This document shows positions 1 through 6,084 of a DNA stretch of 7,550 bases, piece by piece. A model generated the notes under the pieces. That model was not told where the DNA came from and did not search any database. It saw only the letters and a list, made by a program, of their open reading frames with translations. A program made the position numbers and the translations under genes. The stretch spans positions 1-7,550 of the forward strand of contig CAIVDG010000077.1 in the NCBI GenBank assembly GCA_903904615.1. Reading direction: 5' to 3'. The DNA is from an uncultured Acidimicrobiaceae bacterium. Its GTDB lineage: Bacteria > Actinomycetota > Acidimicrobiia > Acidimicrobiales > Ilumatobacteraceae. Positions within the stretch are counted from its first letter, which is position 1. Each line of letters starts with the position of its first letter.

Positions 1-1818
1 GGAATGTATGGCGTCTGGCACGGCCCCGACGGATTACAACGAATCGCCAATCGTGTTCACTCGCTTTCATCACGTGCAGCACAGTCAATTCAGGCCGCTG
101 GCTTTACGTTGGCGAACGACACATACTTCGACACGGTGGCGATTCGTACGGATACCGCACCAGCTCTTGTACAGCGTGTGAAGGAGCAAGGCTTCAACAT
201 TCGCCTCGTTGACTCATCCACAGTCTCGTTCAGCATTGATGAAACAACATCTACTCAATCACTCATCGATCTACTCGCAACTTTTGGTGTGAACACCGTT
301 GTCGACGAACCTGCAAGCCCACTCCCCTTGCGCACCGACGAGTTCATGACGCAATCTGTGTTCCATCGTCATCGCACTGAACACGAGATGCTTCGTTACC
401 TGCGTGCGCTGTCCGATAAGGATCTTGCGCTTGATCGCACCATGATCCCATTGGGGTCTTGCACAATGAAATTGAACTCCACCACAGAGATGGAACCTGT
501 CACGTGGCAAGAGTTCTCGTCTCTGCACCCCTTCGTTCCACAAGACGAAAGTCTTGGCATGCGGTCAGTTATCAGTGAACTTGAAAACATGCTGGTTGCC
601 ATCACCGGATACGACGCGGTCAGCCTTCAGCCAAACGCAGGTAGTCAAGGCGAGTTCGCAGGTCTCATGGCCATTCGGGCGTACCACAAGTCACGCGGAG
701 ATCACCAGAGAACAATTTGTCTCATCCCCTCTAGTGCACACGGAACCAATGCCGCCAGTGCGGTGATGGCAGGAATGAGTGTTGTAGTGGTGGCGTGCGA
801 CGCTAACGGAAACATCGATGTTGATGATTTACGAGTTCAAGCACAAAAGGCTGGCAACATGCTGGCCGCAACGATGGTGACCTACCCATCGACGCATGGC
901 GTCTTTGAAGAAGCCATTGCAGAGATTTGCTCCATCATTCACGACAACGGCGGACAGGTCTATGTCGACGGCGCAAACATGAACGCACTAGTAGGAACAG
1001 CACAACCCGGAAAGTTCGGCGCCGATGTCAGCCATCTGAATTTGCATAAGACCTTTTGCATTCCACATGGCGGTGGCGGACCCGGCGTTGGGCCTGTTGC
1101 TGTGCGGTCTCACCTTGCACCCTTCCTGCCTGGCAATCCGTTAGATGAATCGTCCCCAGTTGGCCCTATTTCTGCAGCCATGTACGGCTCGGCAAGCATT
1201 CTTGCTATCCCGTGGACCTACATCCGCATGATGGGGGCAGAAGGATTGCTTCAGGCCACAGCCGATGCAATTCTCTCAGCGAACTATGTAGCGGCTCGTC
1301 TCAACAGTTCTTTCCCTGTTCTGTATCGCGGCGCAAACAATTGCGTCGCACATGAATGCATTCTCGATGTGGGAAGCGTCATAAAGGGAAGCGACTTGTC
1401 CATTGACGACATAGCCAAGCGGTTGATGGATTATGGCCTTCATGCACCCACCATGAGTTTCCCAGTAGCGAATACGTTGATGGTGGAGCCCACCGAGAGT
1501 GAATCATTGGCCGAGGTCAACAGATTCTGCGAAGCAATGATCTCTATCCGCACCGAAGTAGATGAAGTGTTGAGCGGAAGTGTCTCTGCTACAGATTCCG
1601 TTCTTCATCACGCTCCACACACCATTGAAGACATCGCGGGCGCCTGGGAACGTTCCTACACCAGAGAACAAGCCCTCTTTCCTGTACCCGGCCTTCGTAC
1701 GCGTATGTACTACACACCGGTCTCGCGTATCGATGCTGCGTACGGCGACCGCAATCTCGTCTGCACCTGCGCGCCCATTGAGGCATACGCGCAGTCGCTC
1801 GAGACGGCTACCGTGTGA
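1..1818 (+). CDS. gcvP: Glycine dehydrogenase (glycine cleavage P-protein), 5' truncated by the window edge
   Basis: This PLP enzyme decarboxylates glycine and passes the aminomethyl group to the lipoyl arm of GcvH. The reading frame is open from base 1, so the ATG at position 4 is probably internal. The first residues (YGVWHGPDGLQRIANR) match the end of the N-terminal half of single-chain P-proteins. About 355 residues are therefore missing, judged against the roughly 957-residue E. coli enzyme. Visible landmarks, numbered from base 1, are GSCTMKLN (152-159), SAHGTN (245-250), YVDGANMNA (321-329), the PLP-binding lysine in NLHK (K350) followed by a glycine-rich loop HGGGGPGVGP, and the C-terminal GDRNLVCTCAPIEAY block. 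The distance from the lysine to the C-terminus (255 residues) fits full-length GcvP. It looks intact and functional. It is cotranscribed with the downstream small gene through an overlap and converges on gcvT. Confidence 0.97.
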   Translation, partial: GMYGVWHGPDGLQRIANRVHSLSSRAAQSIQAAGFTLANDTYFDTVAIRTDTAPALVQRVKEQGFNIRLVDSSTVSFSIDETTSTQSLIDLLATFGVNTVVDEPASPLPLRTDEFMTQSVFHRHRTEHEMLRYLRALSDKDLALDRTMIPLGSCTMKLNSTTEMEPVTWQEFSSLHPFVPQDESLGMRSVISELENMLVAITGYDAVSLQPNAGSQGEFAGLMAIRAYHKSRGDHQRTICLIPSSAHGTNAASAVMAGMSVVVVACDANGNIDVDDLRVQAQKAGNMLAATMVTYPSTHGVFEEAIAEICSIIHDNGGQVYVDGANMNALVGTAQPGKFGADVSHLNLHKTFCIPHGGGGPGVGPVAVRSHLAPFLPGNPLDESSPVGPISAAMYGSASILAIPWTYIRMMGAEGLLQATADAILSANYVAARLNSSFPVLYRGANNCVAHECILDVGSVIKGSDLSIDDIAKRLMDYGLHAPTMSFPVANTLMVEPTESESLAEVNRFCEAMISIRTEVDEVLSGSVSATDSVLHHAPHTIEDIAGAWERSYTREQALFPVPGLRTRMYYTPVSRIDAAYGDRNLVCTCAPIEAYAQSLETATV

Positions 1819-2267
1819 GCGTGACCGACTCTGCCAACAACGAACAGCAGCAACACGAGACCTCTGCTCCGTATAATCCGCTAGAGCAAATAATTGCTCT
1901 GCTGACACTTGTCGATCCTGTGGAGTTTGCATCAAAAGCTGTTGATACCTCACGGCGTACCACCGAAGCACTCATCACCATCATGGAGAACATCGCCTCC
2001 ACAGTGGACAACTTGAATCGCACCACTACACGTGTGAACTCACTGCTTGACGAAGTTGAAGAACCACTGAAGCGTGTGATGCCTCAACTGGGTAATGCAA
2101 TGAACGCGATGGCTGCCATGGGTGAAGCTGCCCAACAACTGGGAGACCTCTCGAAGAAACTTGGACCACTCACCACCTTGGCCGAAAATGCCGGCGGTCT
2201 GTTTGGTTTTCGTCCGTCACGCCCCGCATCCTCTTCCAAGGATGAATCGGGCCCTACTTCTTCTTAG
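1815..2267 (+). CDS. Helical hypothetical protein downstream of gcvP
   Basis: I do not recognise this 150-residue protein. It starts at GTG 1815, inside the gcvP stop (GTGTGA), or at the second in-frame GTG, 1821. Translational coupling to gcvP is likely either way. Residues 1-20 are polar and glutamine-rich. About 22-130 look almost entirely alpha-helical, with hydrophobic residues at heptad-like spacing and few glycines or prolines (for example NLNRTTTRVNSLLDEVEEPL). A short GGLFGF stretch follows, then a disordered Ser/Pro-rich tail. There is no signal peptide, no clear transmembrane segment and no catalytic motif. The overall look is of an amphipathic, oligomerising or surface-associating helix protein, loosely phasin-like in composition only. 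Its stop overlaps the gcvT stop by 14 bases in convergent orientation. The ORF is credible because of its start-stop overlap and low-complexity-free helical sequence, but its function is unknown. Confidence 0.7.
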   Translation: MSVTDSANNEQQQHETSAPYNPLEQIIALLTLVDPVEFASKAVDTSRRTTEALITIMENIASTVDNLNRTTTRVNSLLDEVEEPLKRVMPQLGNAMNAMAAMGEAAQQLGDLSKKLGPLTTLAENAGGLFGFRPSRPASSSKDESGPTSS

Positions 2268-3303
2268 CGACAAACGGCGTCTTTACAACGACGCCTGGTA
2301 ACAAAGTTCCTCGTACATCGAGTGACACGGTGTCGCCGACGGCAACTGATGCAGCAACGAATGCCAATGCAACACAGTGACCCAAGGTTGGCGAGAAGTT
2401 GCCACTGCTGACAGTTCCGACAACTTCGCCTGACGCAGAAAGAACCGCGGTGCCATCACGTGCGGGACGACGACCATCAATGGAGATTCCTACCAAATGA
2501 CGGCCAACTCCCCTGTCTTTCTCTGCAGCCAATGCGGTGCGGCCACGAAAGTCTTTGCCCCATGCAACAACCCATGCAAGACCCGCCTGTAACGGTGTGA
2601 TTCCTTCGCCAAGTTCATGACCGTGAAGTGGTAGAGCCGCCTCTAGACGAAGGGTGTCGCGCGCACCGAGACCTGCTGGCTGGACACCAGCATCTAAGAG
2701 TGCTGTCCACACGCGATCTGCATGCTCCACGGGCACAGCAATTTCTATGCCATCTTCTCCGGTGTAACCCGTACCAGCCACCACACATGGCACACCACAC
2801 ACTTCAACACGACGAACAGCGAAACGAGGCACATCGGCTGCCTCTGCGCAAAATGTTCTGACTCGGCTTCGGGCGTTCGGCCCTTGCACTGCAATAACAG
2901 CCCGCGTCGATGTTGTATCTGTACCACCAATTGCATTGACAACACGATCCGTGTTCGATGCATTTGGCATCACGTCAAAAACATTGTCGTCAATCCACCA
3001 CACAATGATGTCGTCAAGGACCGAAGCATCGTTCTCATCCAATAAATGCGTGTATTGCGCACGCCCAACAGAAATCTTTGAAAGATCATTGGTGAGTGAT
3101 TGCTGCAAGGAAGAAAAGGCATTAGCACCCTCAACACGAACGGTTCCCAAGTGTGAGACATCGAACATAACGGCATCTGTACGACACGCCGTATGTTCGG
3201 CAAGTGTCCCCGACGGATAATTCAGTGGCATCTCCCAACCACCAAAAGGAACCATCTTTGCGTTCAATGAACGATGCGCCGCATCAAGCGGAGAGAACTT
3301 CAT
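2254..3303 (-). CDS. gcvT: Aminomethyltransferase (glycine cleavage T-protein)
   Basis: This enzyme releases ammonia from aminomethyl-lipoyl GcvH and transfers the one-carbon unit to tetrahydrofolate, giving 5,10-methylene-THF. With the ATG at 3303 the protein has 349 residues, close to the E. coli length of 364. Family landmarks are KMVPFGGWEMP (16-26), FDVSHLG (47-53), the LDD motif with the catalytic aspartate (96-98), PNASNTD (113-119), GYTGEDGIEI (179-188), ARDTLRLEA (214-222) and SGNFSPTLG (300-308). The start was chosen because homology begins there and the upstream MerR gene ends one base before it (TGAcATG), implying translational coupling. An in-frame ATG at 3336 would add 11 residues (MALPEL...) but would overlap the MerR gene. 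Further upstream starts only read through that gene in another frame. The C-terminus ends in KKK and overlaps the convergent gene. Confidence 0.96.
   Translation of the reverse strand: MKFSPLDAAHRSLNAKMVPFGGWEMPLNYPSGTLAEHTACRTDAVMFDVSHLGTVRVEGANAFSSLQQSLTNDLSKISVGRAQYTHLLDENDASVLDDIIVWWIDDNVFDVMPNASNTDRVVNAIGGTDTTSTRAVIAVQGPNARSRVRTFCAEAADVPRFAVRRVEVCGVPCVVAGTGYTGEDGIEIAVPVEHADRVWTALLDAGVQPAGLGARDTLRLEAALPLHGHELGEGITPLQAGLAWVVAWGKDFRGRTALAAEKDRGVGRHLVGISIDGRRPARDGTAVLSASGEVVGTVSSGNFSPTLGHCVALAFVAASVAVGDTVSLDVRGTLLPGVVVKTPFVAKKK
2276..2295. terminator. Possible hairpin at the convergent gcvP-side/gcvT junction
   Basis: GGCGTC (2276-2281) and GACGCC (2290-2295) form a perfect 6-bp stem with an 8-nt loop. 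It begins nine bases after the stop of the plus-strand helical protein and lies inside the last codons of gcvT. No T-run follows on either strand, so it is not a canonical intrinsic terminator. It may be coincidental in coding sequence. It is listed because the convergent genes overlap and there is no other obvious place for a terminator. Confidence 0.2.
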
Positions 3304-3304
3304 G

Positions 3305-3790
3305 TCAGATAGCGACAACAGCTCCGGCAAGGCCATCACCTTCGTCATCGATGGAGTCCGCGATGACGGTTTCGCCTGACGTTGGAGTGAACGAGATAAT
3401 GCGACGATCAACCTCGTCACGAACTCCCGACATTGGCAACACATTCAAAACGCCCTGACCATGACGCAACACATCGATGAGCTCGTCACCATCACACAAG
3501 ATGACACTTGATCCATTGATGACTAAGTGCGCAGCAGAGATGTCGGTATCAACGTGTTCACGCATGTACGCGAACACGTCACGAATGGACTCCAAACGAA
3601 TCCCCGCATCGAGAAGCTTCTTAATGACCTTCAACTCCAACAGGTCGCGGTATGTGTACTCGCGACGGCTGCCACTGCCTGTTGCGTCAGCGCCAGATGG
3701 GCGAACCAAATCTGTGCGCGCCCAATAATCGAGGCGGCGATATGTGATGCCAACAATTTCTGCTGCTTGTGTTCCACTGAATGACTTCAT
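3305..3790 (-). CDS. MerR-family regulator 2 (Rv1830-like)
   Basis: This is a 161-residue transcription regulator with an N-terminal winged-helix DNA-binding domain of the MerR type. GTQAAEIVGITYRRLDYWARTDLVRPS (6-32) is the helix-turn-helix with the family's Y-R-x-L-D-Y-W-x-R pattern. SGSRREYTYRDL (39-50) is the wing and LLELKVIKKLLDAGIRLESI (50-69) the second helix pair. The rest (about 85-135) contains VINGSSVILCDGDELIDVLRHGQGV, which strongly recalls the mycobacterial Rv1830 protein next to gcvB. The acidic C-terminal tail is shorter than in that homologue (about 225 residues). The ATG at 3790 is preceded by GGAA at 3798-3801 with a 7-nt spacing, a good ribosome binding site. It lies between the DUF151 gene (93-nt gap) and gcvT (1-nt gap), so it probably governs its own unit and perhaps gcvT. 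It lacks cysteines suited to metal sensing, and its ligand is unknown. Confidence 0.92.
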   Translation of the reverse strand: MKSFSGTQAAEIVGITYRRLDYWARTDLVRPSGADATGSGSRREYTYRDLLELKVIKKLLDAGIRLESIRDVFAYMREHVDTDISAAHLVINGSSVILCDGDELIDVLRHGQGVLNVLPMSGVRDEVDRRIISFTPTSGETVIADSIDDEGDGLAGAVVAI

Positions 3791-3822
3791 GTGATGATTC
3801 CGTTCGTCTCTCTCGCGATGTC

Positions 3823-3846
3823 ACACCCTGGTAACTACGCGGGTGT
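3823..3846. repeat. Dyad ACACCC-N12-GGGTGT upstream of MerR 2
   Basis: ACACCC (3823-3828) and GGGTGT (3841-3846) are perfect 6-bp inverted arms separated by 12 bases, 24 bp in total. The dyad lies just downstream of the candidate -10 and about 33 bp before the MerR 2 start. Its position fits a repressor operator or a leader hairpin for the MerR 2/gcvT unit. Six-base arms can occur by chance. Support comes from position and from the similar CACCC/GGGTG arms at the pgsA/SDR divergent region. Confidence 0.35.
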
Positions 3847-3849
3847 AAG

Positions 3850-3879
3850 ACGCTACGAGGCAAACCCTCACATCGTCAA
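3850..3879 (-). promoter_or_regulatory. Candidate internal promoter for MerR 2 and gcvT
   Basis: Read on the minus strand, TTGACG (3879-3874) matches five of six bases of the -35 consensus. After an 18-bp spacer, TAGCGT (3855-3850) fits the actinobacterial TANNNT form of the -10. It sits in the only sizeable gap (93 nt) of the minus-strand series, with a ribosome binding site in front of the next start. The expected transcription start falls around 3843, at the edge of the dyad at 3823-3846. This is prediction from motif matching only. Confidence 0.4.
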
Positions 3880-3883
3880 GGGG

Positions 3884-4375
3884 TCAGGCGCCGAAATCTT
3901 CTGGAGAGATATTTTCGATGAAATCCCTGAATTCATCGAGAATTTCGGTGGTATTGACCGCTTCTTCCTCCTCGACGGCCTCCCCGACCAGGTCCAAGAG
4001 GTCGTCTTGGGCATAAATGGGGCACGAGGCACGTAGGGCAATGGCGATGGCGTCCGAGGGACGTGCCGAGACTGTGACTTCGTCATCGGTTTCATGCCGA
4101 AGAACAATGTCTGCGTAATAGGTACCCGACGAGACGTGAGTGATGACCACGCGCACGACAACCACGAAGATGCGCTCTAGTGCCAAGACGAAAAGATCAT
4201 GCGTGAGTGGCCGCGGGGTCTTCTCATCATCGAGTGCGGTTTTTATGGCCGCCGCCTCTGGACCACCAATAAAAATCTCAAACTGACGGCGCGGTGCGTC
4301 TTCTTCGCGGAGAGTAACAACCGGTGTGTTTGACATTCGATCGATACGAACACCGCGAACAGAGAGAGACTTCAT
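3884..4375 (-). CDS. Bifunctional nuclease family protein (DUF151, Rv1829-like)
   Basis: This 163-residue protein belongs to the DUF151/bifunctional nuclease family, some members of which have been reported to have DNase and RNase activity. Its role in actinobacteria is poorly defined. Recognisable parts are the opening strand SLSVRGVRIDRMSNTPVVTLRE (3-24), FEIFIGGPEAAAIKTAL (32-48), the very characteristic PRPLTHDLF (54-62), GTYYADIVLR (84-93) and VSARPSDAIAIALRASCPIYAQDDLLD (102-128). The end, EFRDFIENISPEDFGA, matches the FxxFLxxVSPxDF ending of mycobacterial homologues. An acidic run EEEE (135-138) replaces the usual linker. A valine-rich stretch IFVVVVRVVI (69-78) is a beta strand rather than a membrane span. 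The ATG at 4375 follows the MerR 1 stop by one base (TGAcATG) and lacks a Shine-Dalgarno, so coupled translation is likely. Confidence 0.93.
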   Translation of the reverse strand: MKSLSVRGVRIDRMSNTPVVTLREEDAPRRQFEIFIGGPEAAAIKTALDDEKTPRPLTHDLFVLALERIFVVVVRVVITHVSSGTYYADIVLRHETDDEVTVSARPSDAIAIALRASCPIYAQDDLLDLVGEAVEEEEAVNTTEILDEFRDFIENISPEDFGA

Positions 4376-4376
4376 G

Positions 4377-5195
4377 TCAGCGCTGTTCAGTCAGACGAAT
4401 GATGTCTCGAAGAATGAGAGCGGATCGCAGCTCGCCACCAAGTGCCATGAACTCGTCGAGCATGTTCAAGGCTTCTTCACGAGAGGCCGGGTTTCGTTGT
4501 CGCAAAAGAGGCAGAATTCGCTGTTCGTACAAATTCACTTCACGATCTGCAGACGTCTTCCATGCACGAAGGTGACGCACTTCAATTCCCAACTCTTGGA
4601 ACCGTGCAGCGGCTTTAGCAACATCAATAGATGCAGCATCGAAAAATGTTGTGTCGCCTACTTCGTGTCCAGAGATGAGACCAGCTGCTTCTAGTTCTTT
4701 CAAGAAAGCAGGCTCAATCTTGTGCTGTTGCACCAATTGATCACGCGGAATTGATTCAGTGTTGTCACGATGACGCAACGCCTCCCTGCGCTGTTCGCGT
4801 TGCACCGATTGCGGAACCATGGGATCTTGCTCGGGTCGGTTCATTGCGGTGGTCTCGTCTCGTGGTCGCGGAACTGAACCACGAGCCGCGGGATGGCCCG
4901 AAGTGGAAACGACTTGTGTTGGCAAAGTGAAGTCTCGACTGATGTCGGAACTTTCGTCTTCTAATTTGTCCTTAATGATTCGTAACGGCAGGTAATTGGT
5001 ACGTTGCTCACGAAGAATGAAACGCAAACGCTCCACTTCCCCATCTGTGAACTTGCGATACCCAGAAGGAGTCCGTTCAGGCTCAATGAGGCCCTGACTT
5101 TCCAAAAAACGAATCTTGGAAATAGTGACGTCGGGGAATTCTTCCAATAACTGAGCCAGAACTTCGCCAATCGACAAATAGTCACGCTCGTTCAC
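4377..5195 (-). CDS. MerR-family regulator 1 (Rv1828-like)
   Basis: This is a 272-residue regulator. The N-terminal MerR domain runs from YLSIGEVLAQL (6-16) through FPDVTISKIRFLESQGLIEPERTPSGYRKFT (20-50) to RLRFILREQRTNYLPLRIIKDKL (57-79). The KIRFLE...GL..P.R..SGYR signature is near identical to mycobacterial Rv1828. A linker of about 65 residues (80-145), rich in Pro, Arg and Gln, is probably disordered and longer than in Rv1828 (about 247 residues in total). The C-terminal helical domain (150-272) has the partner segment LKELEAAGLISG...TFFD and then ARFQELGIEVRHLRAWKTSADREV (197-220), typical of this subgroup. The start is GTG at 5195, giving a GTGA overlap with the FHA gene stop. The effector is unknown. 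Its location directly after the garA-like gene is the conserved actinobacterial arrangement. Confidence 0.93.
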   Translation of the reverse strand: MNERDYLSIGEVLAQLLEEFPDVTISKIRFLESQGLIEPERTPSGYRKFTDGEVERLRFILREQRTNYLPLRIIKDKLEDESSDISRDFTLPTQVVSTSGHPAARGSVPRPRDETTAMNRPEQDPMVPQSVQREQRREALRHRDNTESIPRDQLVQQHKIEPAFLKELEAAGLISGHEVGDTTFFDAASIDVAKAAARFQELGIEVRHLRAWKTSADREVNLYEQRILPLLRQRNPASREEALNMLDEFMALGGELRSALILRDIIRLTEQR

Positions 5196-5683
5196 GACAG
5201 ATCCTCTGCGCTCTCAAGAAACACAAGACGAAACTTGCCCACTTGCAATTCGTCACCCTGTCGAAGTTCAGATACGTCGATGCGACGTTGATTGACGTAA
5301 GTACCGTTCAATGACCCTGCGTCGCGAACAATGTAACGACCACCTGCATGATGAATTTCACTGTGCTGGCGAGACACCGTGATGTCCTCGAGCGTGATGG
5401 TTGACTCCTCGCTGCGACCAATTGACGTGACAGCACCAGAGAGTTCGAAATACTCGCCTTCGTCTTCTCCACCGCGAACCACCAATATGGCCTGGCCCGG
5501 CTGAATATCGCCAAGATCTACCCGCACATCGTCCTCGGGACCGATGGCATCTTGGAGCGGGTCGGTTTTGGCCAATGTAATTGTTCGATCGTCCAGAATG
5601 TCGAGAACAGACCCGCATGCAGAGCAAAAAGCAGAACTTGGCGGATTGCGATGCCCGCACTTGTTGCAAAACACGTAGGTCAT
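5192..5683 (-). CDS. garA: GarA/OdhI-type FHA protein with an N-terminal zinc ribbon
   Basis: This 163-residue phosphothreonine-binding protein has two parts. Residues 6-23 carry CxxC-x10-CxxC (C6, C9, C20, C23), a zinc ribbon. Residues 63-155 are a forkhead-associated domain: GR (89-90), SRQH (104-107), GSLNGTYVN (123-131), then GDELQVGKFRLVFLE (143-157). This ending is nearly that of mycobacterial GarA. Between them lies RTITLAKTDPLQDA (33-46), where GarA has its ETTSVFR kinase site. T34, T36 and T40 are candidate phosphorylation positions. In mycobacteria and corynebacteria the family switches 2-oxoglutarate dehydrogenase and glutamate enzymes according to Ser/Thr kinase input. The same role here is inference. 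The ATG at 5683 is 6 nt after gcvH, with no clear Shine-Dalgarno, and the stop overlaps the MerR 1 start. The classical GarA lacks the zinc ribbon, so orthology is by FHA domain and neighbourhood. Confidence 0.88.
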   Translation of the reverse strand: MTYVFCNKCGHRNPPSSAFCSACGSVLDILDDRTITLAKTDPLQDAIGPEDDVRVDLGDIQPGQAILVVRGGEDEGEYFELSGAVTSIGRSEESTITLEDITVSRQHSEIHHAGGRYIVRDAGSLNGTYVNQRRIDVSELRQGDELQVGKFRLVFLESAEDLS

Positions 5684-5689
5684 GGTTGT

Positions 5690-6067
5690 TTACGCACCAA
5701 TGAGGGCTGAGTACTCGTCGGCTGACATGAGAGCTGCCTCGTTCAGTGTGGTGACTTCGATTTCACAAATCCAACCGTCCCCGTATGGGTCCGAGTTCAA
5801 CAATTCAGGCGTTGCAGACAATGAATCGTTCACAGTGCTGACAGTTCCAGAAACTGGCGCGTATACATCGTTCACGCTTTTCGTGCTTTCAATTTCACCC
5901 AGGCCTTGATGCACTTCGACGGTGGACCCAATGTCGGGTAACTGGATGTACACGATGTCCCCTAATGCATCTTGTGCGTAATCGGTGATGCCAATACGAA
6001 CCAGCGACCCAGTGACCAACACCCACTCGTGATCCTTTGTGTACTTCAAATTTGAGGGAACATTCAC
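5690..6067 (-). CDS. gcvH: Glycine cleavage H-protein (lipoyl carrier)
   Basis: This lipoylated carrier shuttles the aminomethyl group between the P- and T-proteins and is reoxidised by lipoamide dehydrogenase. I place the start at GTG 6067, giving 125 residues, the normal family size. A longer open frame reaches 6271, but its extra residues are the pgsA gene in another frame, and homology begins at NLKYTKDHEWV (6-16). Other landmarks are GITDYAQDALGDIVYIQLPDIG (26-47) and the lipoylation site EIESTKSVNDVYAPVSG, with the modified lysine at K63 (E. coli K64). PELLNSDPYGDGWI and a final ALMSADEYSALIGA complete the fold. The start is 17 nt after the pgsA stop, with a G-run just upstream. gcvP and gcvT lie in the same window, so a full P-T-H set is present. 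Only the L-protein is absent. Confidence 0.96.
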   Translation of the reverse strand: MNVPSNLKYTKDHEWVLVTGSLVRIGITDYAQDALGDIVYIQLPDIGSTVEVHQGLGEIESTKSVNDVYAPVSGTVSTVNDSLSATPELLNSDPYGDGWICEIEVTTLNEAALMSADEYSALIGA

Positions 6068-6084
6068 GCCCCCAACGGTACTCG

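Noticed and set aside
1504..1971. 155-residue minus-strand ORF across the gcvP/helical-protein boundary
   Set aside because: It is antisense to two well-supported plus-strand frames, with an arginine-rich, low-quality composition. It is a shadow.
2722..3045. 107-residue plus-strand ORF within gcvT
   Set aside because: It is antisense to clear T-protein coding and rich in His, Cys and Thr from codon mirroring. No start signal or domain.
3304..3444. N-terminal extension of gcvT to 3444
   Set aside because: It overlaps most of the MerR 2 C-terminal coding region and has no T-protein homology. The coupled ATG at 3303 gives a standard start. ATG 3336 remains a minor alternative.
3791..3883. Glycine riboswitch upstream of the MerR 2-gcvT unit
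   Set aside because: The gap is only 93 nt and shows no tandem glycine-aptamer-like helices. Only a simple 6-bp dyad is visible.
3884..4161. Membrane segment in the DUF151 protein (IFVVVVRVVI)
   Set aside because: The stretch is too short and aligns with a core beta strand of the DUF151 fold rather than a transmembrane helix.
4326..4694. 122-residue plus-strand ORF antisense to the DUF151/MerR 1 junction
   Set aside because: It is antisense to two conserved genes, with no ribosome binding site and no recognisable motif.
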